From Chlorokybus atmophyticus (lineage: Eukaryota > Streptophyta > Chlorokybophyceae > Chlorokybales > Chlorokybaceae), in contig RHPI01003642.1 of the NCBI GenBank assembly GCA_009103225.1, positions 921,099 through 985,098 of the forward strand: DNA of 64,000 nucleotides, in the 5' to 3' direction. Position numbers and translations under genes: made by a program. The notes beneath the pieces are model-generated. The model saw nothing but the letters and a program-made list of their open reading frames with translations. It made no database searches and was not told the origin of the DNA. Below are positions 10,342-23,154 of this stretch, piece by piece. Positions within the stretch are counted from its first letter, which is position 1. Each line of letters begins with the position of its first letter.

Positions 10342-13300
10342 TTAGCGTGTTGCATTCTCAGAGCATTGGCCTTCTGGGCCATTGAGGTCCGTATTGCACG
10401 ACACAGAGTACGCCTTCACCACCGCAAGACTGGGCCGTTTTGCAGCGGCAAGCTTCGCTTGTGCAGCTTGCAGCTTACAACATGCCTGCCAAATGCATAA
10501 ACCGTCAGCTTTGCTACTGCTGAGATCAACCACCTTCATAGCAACGCACATGTAACCCTTATTGCAAAGTCGTAAACAAAAGGCACCTCTATCAATACAG
10601 TCAAATAAGAACCAACGGCTAATATTGGACTAGCCCATAAGTGCTTGGCAGGATGTGCTAACCTGCTCATAGGCGCTTTCCAGCTCTTTTCTTGCTTTGA
10701 CAGAACTTGAAGCGTACATGCGCTCAGCTTCCATACCGGACATTGCCGCCGATGCTGCGCGCTCAGCTGCCTCCAAGCGTGCAAGCACACACTCCAGGTC
10801 CGAAGCCGCTTCCTACATATTCACCCGCTGTCACAACATGGTGTACAATGCATGCACAGCGTGTGAGTCACATGCCAGCACTCCTTGCCTGTGCCGCAGC
10901 TTCGGCACGCGCCAGTACAGTGTTCACCACCTGCGCTTGCTCAGCTCGAAGCTCCTTCGCCTACAATGCAAGCGCAGCAGCTTATGTAAGCCAGACACAA
11001 GCACATTGAGCAAAGCGACATAATCATACCAGCTGACAATGATGTCGTTGACAGTGATACACACACTTGACAAGGCGCAGGGCTCATGTAAACGTGGGTG
11101 CACGGCTACAGAAGTTGCCAACACAATTGCAACTGCTTGGCAGATGTCGTTGTAGCGAAGGTGAACACTCATGCAATGTCTGTGCGACACCAACACCTAA
11201 CCTGCTGATGCCAAGCACTGCAACTATGACGTGACCTACTGCAGTGTACAAACTGAATTTGTGAAATGCCGTGTGAATAGACTTGACGCAATCAACCGGG
11301 CAACACATGGGCCTACCTGCTGTTCTGATTCACTTTTAGCTGCTTTCAGCTGGCGTTTCAGTGTGGCCACGCGCGACTTGGCTTGTGCCAACTCCGCTTC
11401 AAGCACAGCATCCCGTTCTGTTGGTCGCTTCTGATGGCGGCCTTTACTTTCCCCACCACCGCTGGCCCATGCGAAAGTCTTGATGCCGGTGGCACTGCCC
11501 GGACGGGGCGCAGGCCTGTTGTCCAACTGCGGTTGCAGCTGTGGCTCCTGTGGTTGTTGTTGCTCTACAGTGCTAGGACCCCCTGAAGCAGAGACAGGTC
11601 TCGATACACTGTCGTCTTGGGCAATCTGGCGTAAGGTGTCCCAGTTTATTGGAGCCTCCAATCTAAGCGCGTTGGCGCCTTCAGGGTTGCTGTTTGGCAT
11701 AGGGGAAAACTGTACACGCGGAGGTTGTTGCTGCTCTCTCAGTGCTCGCAGCTGCGCGTCTTTGGTGCGCATGTCCTTCACTCTGCAAGTACAGGCCTAA
11801 TTAAATGCAGCGTGTGGCCAGCAGCGTCAAGCCCCGACCGTGGTGCTACGTACAACATGTACTCTTCGACAGCCATGAGACTACTGTGCAAGCTTCAGAA
11901 GGCAACTTACAATTTCTTATAGTCGCTCTCCAATTTGATGTGGTCCATCAAGCTCGTGCGCAGCCTAGCTTCCTGATCTTCTCGTTCCTGTCGCAGTAAC
12001 TGCATGCCTTGTGACTTCCGTGCCAGCTCGTCTCTCGTCAGCTTCAAGGTATGACTGAGATCTTTCATCTTCTGCTCTTGGGCCAGCCACTCTTCCTATA
12101 GAGTCCACATGAGAGCTTGCTGTTAACTGCATTTGACAGCGGCAAACCGCGCAACTGCGACAAGCAGTGCCAACAGTGCAATGCATAAACCCACGGACAC
12201 AGGCCAGTACCTGAGGGTGCCAAGTCTTCTGCATGTGCTGAACTTGTTCACGAAGTGAACCCTAGAACAGCCCCCATTAGTTCGCATGCAAGTGAGCAAA
12301 CGGAAACACATGAGATACAAGCATCAGGCCATACGGTCAACATGACATCCGACCATGCTCGTTCCAGTGCAGTAAGCAACAGACCTGCTCGTGACCATTC
12401 TTTTGCAGCACAGTCACTTCACGACTCAATTGACGGATCTGCGGCAAGTTAACATGCCTTTCAGATGGCAGCTAACGCCTTCTCAGATAGCGGGATGCAA
12501 ACAGTACAAAAAAATTCAAAGTGCATCAAGGACTACCTTGGCTTGCAGCACATCATTCTCAGCACGGAGTGCAGCACACTCTTCAGCATCCAGCGCCCGT
12601 TGTGACTGCACAGCAATGTGTAAGCTGCTGCTTGCTGCCAGCTCTCATGCCTCATACTGCATGTGCACCTCTACAATGCTGAAACTGGCTTGAAGATGTG
12701 CAACTTGCGCAGCCAGCTGAGCTTTAATCGTTGCATCTGCCAAGGCTGCCGCGAAGCCCTGCAGCTCAGGTTCCTTTGCCTGGCGCATTGCTGCAGTATG
12801 CTTCTTGTGGGCGAATGGTGCAAAGCTTGAGCAACCCGGCATGGACTGCGATTCGCCAGAGTTCCCTGTTTCCTCAGTGCAAGAAGTGGATCCCGCATTT
12901 GCATCCTGTTAAGCGGTCCATGTAAGTTGCACACCAACAGCAAGAAAACAAAGCGGGGCGCAACGTTTCACAATGTATCCTCACCTTGCTTGCCAATTCC
13001 AGCAGGAGTTGGGCATTCTCGGTTGCAAGCTGTTCATTCTGCACAGGTTACAAGTGATGTTGTGCTAAATGCATCACCACATATGACAGCAACCTGCCAG
13101 GCATGCACACTTGTCATACCAGCTGTGCAAATTCGTCAGCAGCAGATGCTTGCCGTCCTCGCTTTCTCACATTGGCATTTACTTCAGAGTCTTGAGCGCG
13201 CTCATATGTCCTACGATCAGTCCCATGCAATTAATGCCATACTGATGCAGATTGCAATTATTCAACAGCGTGTCACGGAAAGGGCACCTTCTTAGCATTA

Positions 13301-16068
13301 ACACTTCCGCCATACGCTTGACAAAAACTTTCAAAGTGTCGTCCAGTGTGGCAACGGTTGTATTCTGCAAGGGCAGCGATGAGTCAGTGTGCACCGCCAA
13401 CAACACCTGGTCACCTAAAATTTAGTAACTAGCAAAACAGCTTGCAGCACCTGTGTCATGGTGCAGTTTTGGACCACCTCCTCCAGCTGTGCTAGCTGTG
13501 CTGCATGTTGCTCGAGATTCAACGCCTGTGAATGACTCAATGCATAAGATGCGCGTCTCCCTGCGTGCGTCTTTGCTGCAAACAGCAAAAAAGCGAACGA
13601 ACTGCATACCCAATTGCATTCCATGCGTTGCACAGCCTCTTCAGCCTGTTGTGCACGAGCAGCAGCATGATATAGAGCCTGCTGTACATCAGGTGACAAG
13701 ACCCCCTGCAACACGGGTAGAAAGCTTGGCAAACAGAAAGAGTTTCATTCGAGCTAACGTACTGCCACGCAGCTCACCACACTAACATCAATTCAAATTT
13801 TTGGCAGTGCACGAACGCAAAAAGCACCCTACCTGTTGAGACGTTGACGGACCCGGCTGGTTAGCCTGCAAAAATACAAGAATATTAAGGTAATGTTATA
13901 GTTAACAGACCCAACGTCCTCTCAACACCACTAAACACATACTGCGCGGGCAAGCACTTCATCTAATTGGCGCCTGTGAGCTTCGGCCTGCATAACACAT
14001 GTAAGGTGTTGGGCCCCGCAGTGCAACAACAAACACGCGGAAGATCCTGGACAACGAGGATGCAGGAGGAAGTGATTGACAAAAACTTGATAAAACTTGC
14101 AGAATAACTCTTTCAACTTACCTGTCTTGAGATAAGGGCACGGGCTTCATTGAGTTGCTGCTCCAAAAATGCTGTCCGGTCATCCCTCTCAGCTAGCTCC
14201 CTGCAGAACGCACTGCATAGGTACGCAGGGGCAGTCCGATGCTTGACACTGTCTATCCAGTTCTATCCAGCAAGCACACCTGCGCAGTCGTCCCTCCATG
14301 GCATGTTTATCATCTTGCAGCCTAGCCAATCCGTTCTCCCACTGAGCCTGAATGCAACAGCAGTAAGTGACAACGCAAAACCATTGTGCTGTGAACAGCA
14401 GATGACACAGCAGTGACCCCACCTGCGACTGTTGTTGCTCACTGTTGAGCTCTGCTCGTAATCGTTTGCTGCGAAGCAATCAGACAACTTTCAGCACCAG
14501 AACTGCTGCAGTGAGTTAGCAACCAGCGCGCGCACCAACCTTGCATCCGCATGGCGTCTCGACAGCGCATGCAAAGTCTCTTCCATAGCTTTCCGTTCCA
14601 ACATCAGCTCGTCTACCTTCTTTTGGAGTTGATCGCATCCGTCCTAGTGAGCCGCTATCAGAGACTGATACTTTGCAAATGGATCAAAGCTGTTCCCCCT
14701 ACCTACCTTCCAATTGGACAGGTCCAGTTCAGCAGTGCGGGCTCGGTCTGTAAGCTGTCGAAAACTCGAGGTGGCTGCAGCTGCGGCATCATTCTGCAGA
14801 CAAATCTCTAATGAAACAAAGCGGATCGCGAAATGCGGCTACTAACCACCACCAAGGCTAGCTAACCCACCTTTCTTCTAAGCTCTGCCCTTGCATCCAG
14901 CAGGGTTGATTGCAACTTCTCCTTGTCAGCAGCTGCAGCAACCGCAGCAGCATCTGCTGCCTGAATGCGGGCCTGCAATTGCTCAACTTGTCGTTCCAAT
15001 TCAAGTCTAACTTTGGCGTCAGGATGGTCGTGGGCATTCTGCAAGTGACTGAGTCAGGACAACCACAGCATCGACAAGCTGGCAATGCTTTGCTATGAGC
15101 AACATAACATACTGAATCGGGTTGGGAAGTAGCAGAATGCGTATGTGGCGGCACACTGGAGTCTGAAGCTCGCCGCTGCATTGGCCGCGGAGGAGACCTG
15201 TGGGCAGCAGCCTTCAAGGCTGCGCGGTCCTCCTGTTGAATGGATATCACTATGGTGCGTGTATGCGGCTGTCCAAGACTAAGCAGAGTTTCCGAGTCGA
15301 TCCCTAGATGCACAACCCGATGCGACGGTAAGTGCATATGGCACAAGCCAAGAGCTCTCGATGTGTAATTAGTGTTTGTTGGCTCCACAGCCTGCTTGTA
15401 AAAGACGAGATTATTCACTGTGCAATCAAGTGTTCGCAGGCTCAACCCGCGCCAGGCACAGCGGCAAATGCACCACTGCAGTTACTGACGTAACCACTCG
15501 ATCGCGTTGCAGACAGCACACCAATGTAAACCTGACTCGGAGTGTACCACAGAAGCAGTGTACTGTCGAGTATATTGAACGCAGGTCAAATTTGCACAAG
15601 GCAGGGAGAAGGGCAGCTTAGACAAACACTACCACCAACCTCAGGCACGGAGACAAGCCCCGAAGCAAGGAGGGCAGCTGCAAGCTGGGACTCTGGCCGC
15701 ACGCGCACAGACATTGGATTCATCAATGGGCCGCCACCTGGTACCAAACGCCACCTGCAGCCTGCCAGCAGTTTGCGCACTATCTCAACAGCCAGGCTGC
15801 AGACAGGCAGCTCGCCTCAGCTAGGCCGACCCCTCCCATCCTCGTGCTCTCACCAAGCCACTACTACCGATCTAGAATAGGCTGAGCTGCCACAGACGCA
15901 GCGGCCGTGCACGATCAGCGTCAACGTCAGACAGCTGGCAAAGCGCTGAGCGTTGTGACACCTGTACACGACAGTCCTCAGTCCAGACGGAGCAGGTGCC
16001 TGAGGCACGCCTCCACTGACGCCAGCAGCCAGCCCCCCCGCCCCCCCAACGGGTGCGTTATCATTCAA
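10342..16068 (-). CDS. 26-exon coiled-coil protein, family not recognised
   Basis: About 1,008 aa from 26 exons: 15962-16068, 15854-15886, 15640-15796, 15113-15391, 14871-15038, 14707-14793, 14540-14643, 14423-14468, 14280-14347, 14122-14200, 13943-13987, 13833-13865, 13610-13705, 13451-13525, 13288-13364, 13120-13210, 12985-13038, 12669-12905, 12537-12605, 12385-12438, 12211-12261, 11911-12095, 11317-11782, 10889-10960, 10663-10812, 10342-10485. All phases agree (3,027 nt). An N-terminal region of about 190 residues looks globular (ESQLAAALLASGLVSVPE; TSRALGLCHMHLPSHRVVHL). It is followed by long heptad-like Ala/Glu/Leu/Gln segments such as LELERQVEQLQARIQAADAA and LEAELAQAKSRVATLKRQL, broken by a Pro/Gln-rich linker. 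One intron has a GC donor (after 10889). It resembles centriolar, ciliary or Golgin-type scaffolds only in architecture. The start could instead be an internal Met (MNPMSVRVRPES). Confidence 0.8.
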
Positions 16069-17073
16069 ACCTCAACCAAGCTCAGAAGCGCAAGCGCCTG
16101 CCTTGCTCAGGAACCAAAAGTTCAGGCGTACAGCGGGGCAAACGACGCCGTCTTCAGCCTCGCCGCCTCCACCGCCACACATGCCCCCTCCAACGCCACC
16201 AGCTCCCTCTACGCCGACGCCACCAGCCCAAAGCGTGCTAGGGTTTCTCATTGGCTTCCATAAGGAGGCTTTTCTTGCTGGCCTCCGGTTGCGCGCGCCG
16301 ATCTGAGAAAAAACCCAGGCGAGCAAAATATCCCCGCGGCCCAGAATATCGGCCCAACCGGCCGGCACTTGTGAACTATGCACCACATTGTAGAGTTCTC
16401 AGCGGGCATCCCGACCGGCGAGCGGCCCCTTCCTCCGGTTCGCTCGCGCAGCTACACCGGTTCCAAGCGCCGCAGAGACAGCTCTTTTTTCTGGGACCAC
16501 ACGAAATAGACGCGGGGGTACTTCAAATCATGATAGTAAAGCTGCGCTGCTTGCCAGAGCGTCGATTCAGCCCCGCAGCCGAGCCCGTAAGCCGCACAGA
16601 TCGCAGCAAAAAGTACGGAATGTTTATGCCGTCCTTTTCCTCTGGAGGCAGACGTGTCACGAGGAAGTTCCGTGCTCGCGTTAACAACGATGGTAAACGG
16701 CTCAAGAATGGCGGTGACAGTCGTCTGATTTGTCGTTCACGGAGGTCGTTGATGAGCTGCCGCACGTGGCGTCTGCCGCCGTCGCCTTGTTGTCAAGAAG
16801 TGGCAGTGCCTCGTGTTGCTGGTTGAGTGGAAGAAGACACACCTTTCTGAAGGGCTGAGCGTTGTTGCAGGATAAGAAGAGCAGCCAGCTGCTGTGGCAG
16901 CATGGTGGCATGGTGGCTGCTGCTCTGTAGTGCGGCAAGCAGGTTGACGGTGGTATGCTGGTGATGAGCATGCTGGCAACAAGCCAAACAGCAGCTGTTT
17001 GGCAAAAGAGGAGGAAGGCGCAGCAATGTGCACTGTCGCTTGCTGCATAGATCTGCTACCATCTTAGTGGTCA
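16069..17073. other. Divergent promoter region, coiled-coil gene / GT29 gene
   Basis: About 1 kb between two outward-facing starts. It is GC-rich near 16100-16250 (Pro-rich frame on one strand, Gly-rich on the other). Overlapping frames at 16251-16826 (+) and 16523-16765 (-) have no family resemblance and are not called. TAGGGTTT, part of a telo-box, is at 16239-16246. Confidence 0.55.
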
Positions 17074-19553
17074 TTGTCCACAATGGGGGCTGCGCACAGA
17101 GTGAGGTTCCTGGTGGCGCCTGCAGCTCTGGGGCTGCTGGTGCTGGCTGTGGTGGTAGCTGTCACGCTGGTCATGGAGAGACAGTCGGCGACCATGGTCT
17201 CAGTAGCCTCAAGGTATGCTCTGCCACGCACAATAGAGTACTGGGACTGCTTTGATGCTCTGGAGCGTCCATGTGTACACGTTGCGTTGTCAGCCGACAT
17301 GCTCAGCAAAGCTTTACAGCCCAACAAGCTGTCACGCTCGCGTCCATGCTTAGGGTTGGGGGTTTCATTGTGTCAAGCATGCACCACGCAAGCTGCAACA
17401 CAGTGGATGACACTAAACTGACTCCATTGGCGCATTGCTTCATATGTACCCGCTGGTTGGTCTCTTCATGGCCTCCCAACACATACCAGCTTGATGCTTG
17501 GCCACTTCAGCATGCACCGCTCTTGCTTGCGGTGTTTAGCGTCTCATAGCTCTCCCACGTGCATGCTGTCTGGGTGATCTTCCCTCTCATCAGCTGTTAT
17601 GTAGCGTGTAGAGCTTGCAACTTGGTCTTTGGAGGTTGGTACCACAACCATATGATTGTTCACTACAGGCGCCAGCTAGTAGAGCAGGGCCTGGAAGGAA
17701 CAGCTACCAGACCGCTTTCAGCTTCAGCTGCCAAGCCCTTGAAGATGTTCATCAGCCAGAGTGTACATAAACTGCACACAAAGACACAGCAGCCACCCCT
17801 GTCAGCAGTGGACCCCACGACGAACACAGCACAGGTGCAGCAAACAGTACAGCTGCCATCCATCCGCTCGCATCCTGCAACGCCTTCAACGCCCTCCCGT
17901 GTGCAAAAGGATGGCGTGCATGGTGCACTCAAGACAGCTGCAGTCCCAGTGCTGTCCTGCCCTGTGATGTTTACTGGCGTGCAGTGCACGGTAAGCAAGT
18001 TGCAACGGAGGTTGTGAGTAACAGCCTTGGAAGTATACTTGGTTTGAGTTCTTGGCAATGTCGGAGACCAAGTCGGAGACTAAGTCGCGTTTGCAGAAAC
18101 CATCAGAGCGGTTTTTCCAGATTATGCGGAAAGTCGCGCCAGGGTTCGAAAGCCCTTTTCTAGGTGACCTGGCATTGACAGCTTCCTCGGTAAGCAGAGC
18201 TGGACTTATCCCTCGGCTGCCGTGGATATGTAGGCAAGCACAGGGTTGCATGGCATGCTGTGCTGTTGCTGATTACCAACTGCTGCATGGGGTGTTGAGT
18301 AATCATGGCTCTCCAGTATGTGCTTCTCAACGCATACACACTATCGGAAACAGCTATGCCTTAACACTGGCCTGCCTGTTAGATCAGAAGCAAAAGGCGG
18401 CTGTTCACGTCACTGCCAGGCAAAAACTCGACGATTGAGCTGGCCAGAGTCACAGACAAGCTGCTTCAGGTACGCTGGCACTGGCTTCTGCAACAGTTCT
18501 GCACCCTCCATAAATCTGTATGTTGCGATGGCTAAGTGTGCCTTGGCACTCACACAGCAGCTTGTTATCCTGTCTGACAAGTATGCAACTGCAGGCTTTG
18601 CCGCAGCATGATGAGGCTTTCCCGCTTTCGACGTATGCGTCATGCGCAATCGTTGGCAGTTCGGGAATTCTGCTGAACTATGCTCATGGCAAGGAGATTG
18701 ACGCGCACGATGTCGTCTTCCGCTTCAACAGTGCTCCCACGCAGAGCTTTGCACGGCATTCTGGAATTCGAACCACTCATCGCCTGACCAATTCGCGCAA
18801 CTTTGCGTACCGCGAGTACCCAGATGAGGTATGAGTCTTGGGCCGTCCCTGAACAGCACTTAACTGGCCACCATTGTGTGTTGGTTGTTGCCAACATGTA
18901 CTTGCTAAGTTTGCTGAACTGAGGTGCAGGTCATACTTGTGCACCTCAGAAACCCGACATCACTTCGGCAGCTGCAAGATCGACGACTACGCCGTAAAGA
19001 CAGACGCATATATGGTCTGAATCCCAGTTTTCACAGGTAATTGCTCGTCAGCATACTGCGCGTCTGCACGGCTCCTGCAGAAGAGTGCTCAAGGCTGCAA
19101 TGTATTTGTTCAGGTACATGGACCGGTCTTTCCACTTCTTGAGTACAAGCGGTCTGAACGGCATCATCATGGCCCTACATAAGTGCGCACGTGTTGACCT
19201 GTATGGCTTCCACATACACCCGCAACATGGCGCATACTACCATTACTACAACAAAAACGATGTCGCTGCGAATGCGGGAAGAGATGACGAAGAATGGGCT
19301 GTGGTGAAGGCGCTGGTCGAGAACAATTTCGTTACGTTCCGGGAACCATGTGTACTGGGTAAGAGTGCAAGTGGTCATCTTGTGGGTGATGGCTTCCTGT
19401 CCGCTACTTGGTTATGCTGCTCGTTTCTCGCGCTGTTGCTGATAGAAGGGTTGTGTGTTGTGCCGAGCAGAGTGTCACGACGTCAATCCAGACGTATGTA
19501 AGCACTGTCTGGCGCAAGCAAAGGATGATGCAGCTGCTGTCATGCCATCTTGA
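17074..19553 (+). CDS. GT29 sialyltransferase-like type II Golgi protein
   Basis: A 436-aa type II membrane protein: short cytosolic head, one signal-anchor helix (APAALGLLVLAVVVAVTLV), a Ser/Thr/Pro/Gln-rich stem of about 110 residues, then a GT29 catalytic domain. Exons: 17074-17213, 17669-17990, 18097-18189, 18383-18469, 18595-18828, 18930-19036, 19114-19358, 19471-19553; total 1,311 nt. Sialylmotif L is complete (CAIVGSSGILLNYAHGKEID, then DVVFRFNSAPT). Motif S is clear (STSGLNGIIMALHKCARVDL), and a motif-III-like HGAYYHYY follows. The His of motif VS (HxxxxE) is not evident in the segment around GRDDEEWAVVKAL. Plants and algae carry GT29-like proteins without proven sialic-acid transfer, so donor and acceptor are open. 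Exon 3's acceptor could lie slightly upstream; several in-frame choices exist. Confidence 0.9.
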
Positions 19554-20343
19554 CCCGCGTCATAACCTGCGCCAGACCTTGCCATCTGCGCAAGATACTG
19601 TACAGTTCGCTATTCAAAACAATTGGCACCTTTCACCAGCACTTTGCGTGCCTATTGCAATAGGCACGCAAAGTATGTATTCCAATCATTGGTTACAGGC
19701 AGCACCCGTCTGTCGATCGACACCAATGGAGTATTGACATAGTTCTTTCTATAGTTTTGGCAGGCAGCGATGATTGTTAATGCTACGCGGCCCCTAGAAG
19801 TTCACAGCAAGTCCGGCACACTCTAGCACAGTAGGGGGCATGCAATATTTCCAACCAAGTAGACGAGTGACGGACAACACACCACTGGGCCTAACTGTGC
19901 TTTCAACCAGCGGTTGGCATGGGAAATCTGCCTCAATCGGCCATGCCATGAGCACAAGCAGCCTGTCATCACAGCATATGAGGAAGGTGGGAGGTAGGTA
20001 AGGAATGTGTCCAGGTAGGTGGAAGCATTCTGTCGGGACAGTGCTCGTGCATGGTACCAATGGAAACGACAGCAGCAGGTGACAGATGTGCTGATGGTGC
20101 GCAGCACACCCAAGCGTACCAGTGCAGCTATCGCATGCACCTTGTCTGTCTGCCAACGAGGCATGGCCAACCAGAGGATCACATGAAGCTACCCGCCCTG
20201 CTTGCTTGCTGAGCAACCATGCACTTGCGAGCATGTGTGTTCCTGTAGTGTGCGCCAACATTCGCACACAGGGTAACATGCTGCAACATGTGACAAAGGG
20301 CTGATGACACAGACTTTACGCCACAAGAATCAGCTGTTGTACA
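19554..20343. other. Convergent spacer between the GT29 and RPT4 genes
   Basis: Both genes end into this 790-bp spacer, so it holds two 3' regions. Overlapping minus-strand frames at 19794-20279 show no family match. The notable content is the palindrome at 19641-19674. Confidence 0.6.
19641..19674. repeat. Perfect 34-bp palindrome
   Basis: ACTTTGCGTGCCTATTG is followed at once by its exact reverse complement, with no spacer. It lies 88 bp past the GT29 stop codon and would form a hairpin in that transcript's 3' UTR. It could also be a protein-binding dyad or a replication scar. Confidence 0.95.
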
Positions 20344-22739
20344 CTAGTCCTTGCCAAAGTCTGAACTATAATGAGCACTTGACTCTAGCTTTTTCGCATC
20401 GTTCAACTTGCGGACAGCCTGACAAGACAGGTGAAGTTGACAGGTAAGCTGCTTGCAACAACAGCATGCAACATGCAAAAGAACAAACACAACTGCAGTT
20501 GACGCTTGCAACATTGGTTGCAGCTTTACCTTCATAAAGTCTTCTTGCGTGACATAGTCGCGCTCATCACGAATTGCAAACATGCCAGCTTCTGTGCACA
20601 CGTTTCGCAAATCCGCCCCGTTGAAACCCTGGCAGCAGAGTACAGCAACAATGTTCCATATGCTCTTGTCATAATTAAGTGGCGTTTATGATAAGCCAGC
20701 CAGCACAGGCTATCCAACACTTGCGAAGCCACTGCTGCATGTCCCGAAGGCTAGGCACTCACCTCTGCCAGCTTCACAATGGCCTCGTAGTCAATGTCTC
20801 CGTGCTTGGTAATTTTTGTGGCGTGGATCTTCAAAACATCTGTGCGGGCATTCTCATTGGGCAAGGGAATTTCAATCTTGCGATCTAACCGTCCTGGTCT
20901 CAACAGAGCAGGATCCAACACATCTGGCCTATTCGTTGCCATGATCATCTTGACCTGTACCACACACCACAAATGGTGGGTATGTCGGAATCACCGCACA
21001 GGACAAGTAAATGTCACATGATACACGAGAATCACCTTGCCAAGCTGGTCAAACCCATCTAGCTGGTTGAGCAGCTCCATAAGAGTACGCTGGATTTCAC
21101 GATCTGCGCTGGTGCCCTCGCTGAAACGGCGCCCACCGATCGCATCAATCTCGTCCATGAAGATGATGCAAGGCTGCGCAGACAACACTTCAGCATAGCT
21201 CCCAACCCTAGTGTTAGTGTCACATATGCACACAATCCAGTGCATAAGTGCCACATACCTGATGGTCGCGTGCATACCCAAACATCTCACGAATGAGGCG
21301 CGCGCTCTCTCCGATGTACTTGTCAACAATTGCACTGGAAACAACCTGCATGCAAAACATGTTGATTGCTTGCTTTCCACACAGCCATAAAAATACCTGT
21401 TCTCACTGCACAGTTCAGCGTCAACACCAACCTTCAGAAAGTTGGCATCGATGTTGCTAGCGATTGCCCTCGCCAGCAGCGTCTTGCCCGTGCCCGGGGG
21501 CCCATACAACAAAACACCCTTGGGCGGCTTGATGCCGACCCGCAGGAACAACTCCGGGTTCATCAACGGCAGCTCTATCGACTCTCTCAAATCGCGAATC
21601 TGATCACTCAACCCTCCAATGGCGGAGTAAGACACATTGCCTGGATCTTCATGAAGCATGTTGTACACCACCGGATCCACCTGTGAATAGTGATATGACC
21701 CATTGCTTATACCCCTATTTACACATGAGATGCAGCTACATTGTTTGTTATGTGCGCATGCAAACATGCAGAGACCCACCTCGCGGGGCAGTGCTCGCAT
21801 GATGGTCAGCGTCGTCATGTCAAGCGCAACACGCGTGCCAGCAGTGAGCTTGGTCTTGTCCACTTTGTTTCTGCAACCAACCACATACCGCGGGCCGCTT
21901 GAAGCCTTGACGATCACTGCAAGCATGCAAACCCAGGCTTTGTCAGTTGGCTCACGACAGCACACCATGAACATGTCAAGTATGTGGAATGCGGGTCTTA
22001 CTGCACTGCGATGCATACAGATCGAATGCGTGCAAAACTGATGTTGTGCACTGCAAGCCAAGCATGGCAAACGAGATGTCTGAGTCTGTGGGGAACAATA
22101 ATAATACAACCATGCTATACTTGTGGGAAATGCAAGCCTCAGGACAGCAGGGTCAGCTGCAACAACATGCAAACATTTGAGAGTGTACTCAGCACTTACA
22201 TCGCTCCTCATCTAGTTGCCTTAGCACCTCTCCAATGATTTGACCGACGCTCTGGAGTGCTTTGAGGTCCTCTTCCGTCTTGTCAAACTCCGCTTTGGTT
22301 GTCTTCACTTGTTCTCTAACTGAACAGCAGCATCCAAGCATGTTGAGTTGCTTGCATAAAGCAGTACAACACAGCAACCAATTCACAGGTCAGACTGCAC
22401 AACAACACAAAAAAAAAGCGAGTACAGCAGATGGACACGATAGCCAATCTCAACAAATTAGAAGCTCAACGCAGGTTATGCTAGTAGAAACATGCACAAC
22501 GTCTCAGGTTTGCAATCTGTACAGTCAGCATGCTGTCGGTGTTAACTGCACTGATTGCCTCAAACCAGATGCATGGTCCAGACGCAGGTTGATTGAAACC
22601 ACAGGAGCCACAGCAGCAACATGCCAATAAATGACTTACACGTGCGAACTTTGGCATCCAGATCCTTGTGCTGCTGAAGCTTCTTCTTGTAGTCCGCTAG
22701 CGCAGCTGCCTTCCTGGCCCCTTCGTCCACATCTCCCAT
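20344..22739 (-). CDS. RPT4: 26S proteasome regulatory ATPase RPT4 (PSMC6 / subunit 10B)
   Basis: One of six AAA+ ATPases of the 19S base ring that unfold ubiquitinated substrates and feed them to the 20S core. Nine exons (22640-22739, 22200-22319, 21780-21916, 21432-21680, 21259-21345, 21036-21173, 20763-20954, 20530-20628, 20344-20418) give 398 aa, the normal family length. In order: an N-terminal coiled coil ([20 protein letters not shown]), an OB domain with [16 protein letters not shown], the Walker A GPPGTGKT, Walker [13 protein letters not shown], the sensor region [20 protein letters not shown] with the Arg fingers, and a C terminus ending [17 protein letters not shown] and [18 protein letters not shown] identify RPT4 among the RPTs. 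All key residues are present. It diverges from the gene at 23155 across 415 bp. Confidence 0.98.
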
Positions 22740-23154
22740 AGTTAAAGACAACTCTACAAAATAAGCAGATGTGCGCTAGTACAATCACCCTAAACCAGCA
22801 ATAACGACGCTCACAGCAATCCAACCAACACCCACGCCGTCACCAACACCGCCGCCCGCAACAAGTTCCTGCCTGCTTGTCGCACAAATTTCTGTTACAA
22901 ACCCTAATCTGTCGAACGCAATCGACAGACCCAAGTCCGTTCTGGCCTTTCTAAACCGGATTGGAAAGCTAGGTAACGTCACTGACCGAGAGACGGCAAG
23001 TCTCGTCACTCAAACGTATCCGCGACACGTAACGCCGCCGGCACGTGTTACTAATTATACGCCGCATCGCCAGGCCAGGCCATTGCCAGACCACCAGGCC
23101 ATCAGGCTTCCAGGCCAGCGGCGGCGGCGGTGGGAGGCAGTGAGTCAGTCAGTA
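22740..23154. promoter_or_regulatory. Divergent promoter of RPT4 and the Pro/Ser-rich gene, with telo-box
   Basis: 415 bp between two outward-facing starts. It contains AAACCCTAA at 22899-22907, an exact plant telo-box. A run of near-repeats of CCAGGCC occupies about 23070-23118, close to the plus-strand start. Regulation is inferred from position only. Confidence 0.55.

Noticed and set aside
16251-16826. A 191-codon plus-strand gene before GT29
   Set aside because: It has Arg/Pro-rich composition and overlaps an equally open minus frame. No family resemblance.
18136-18152. A tRNA T-arm (GGGTTCGAAAGCCC)
   Set aside because: It lies inside a GT29 coding exon, and no acceptor or anticodon arm can be drawn around it.
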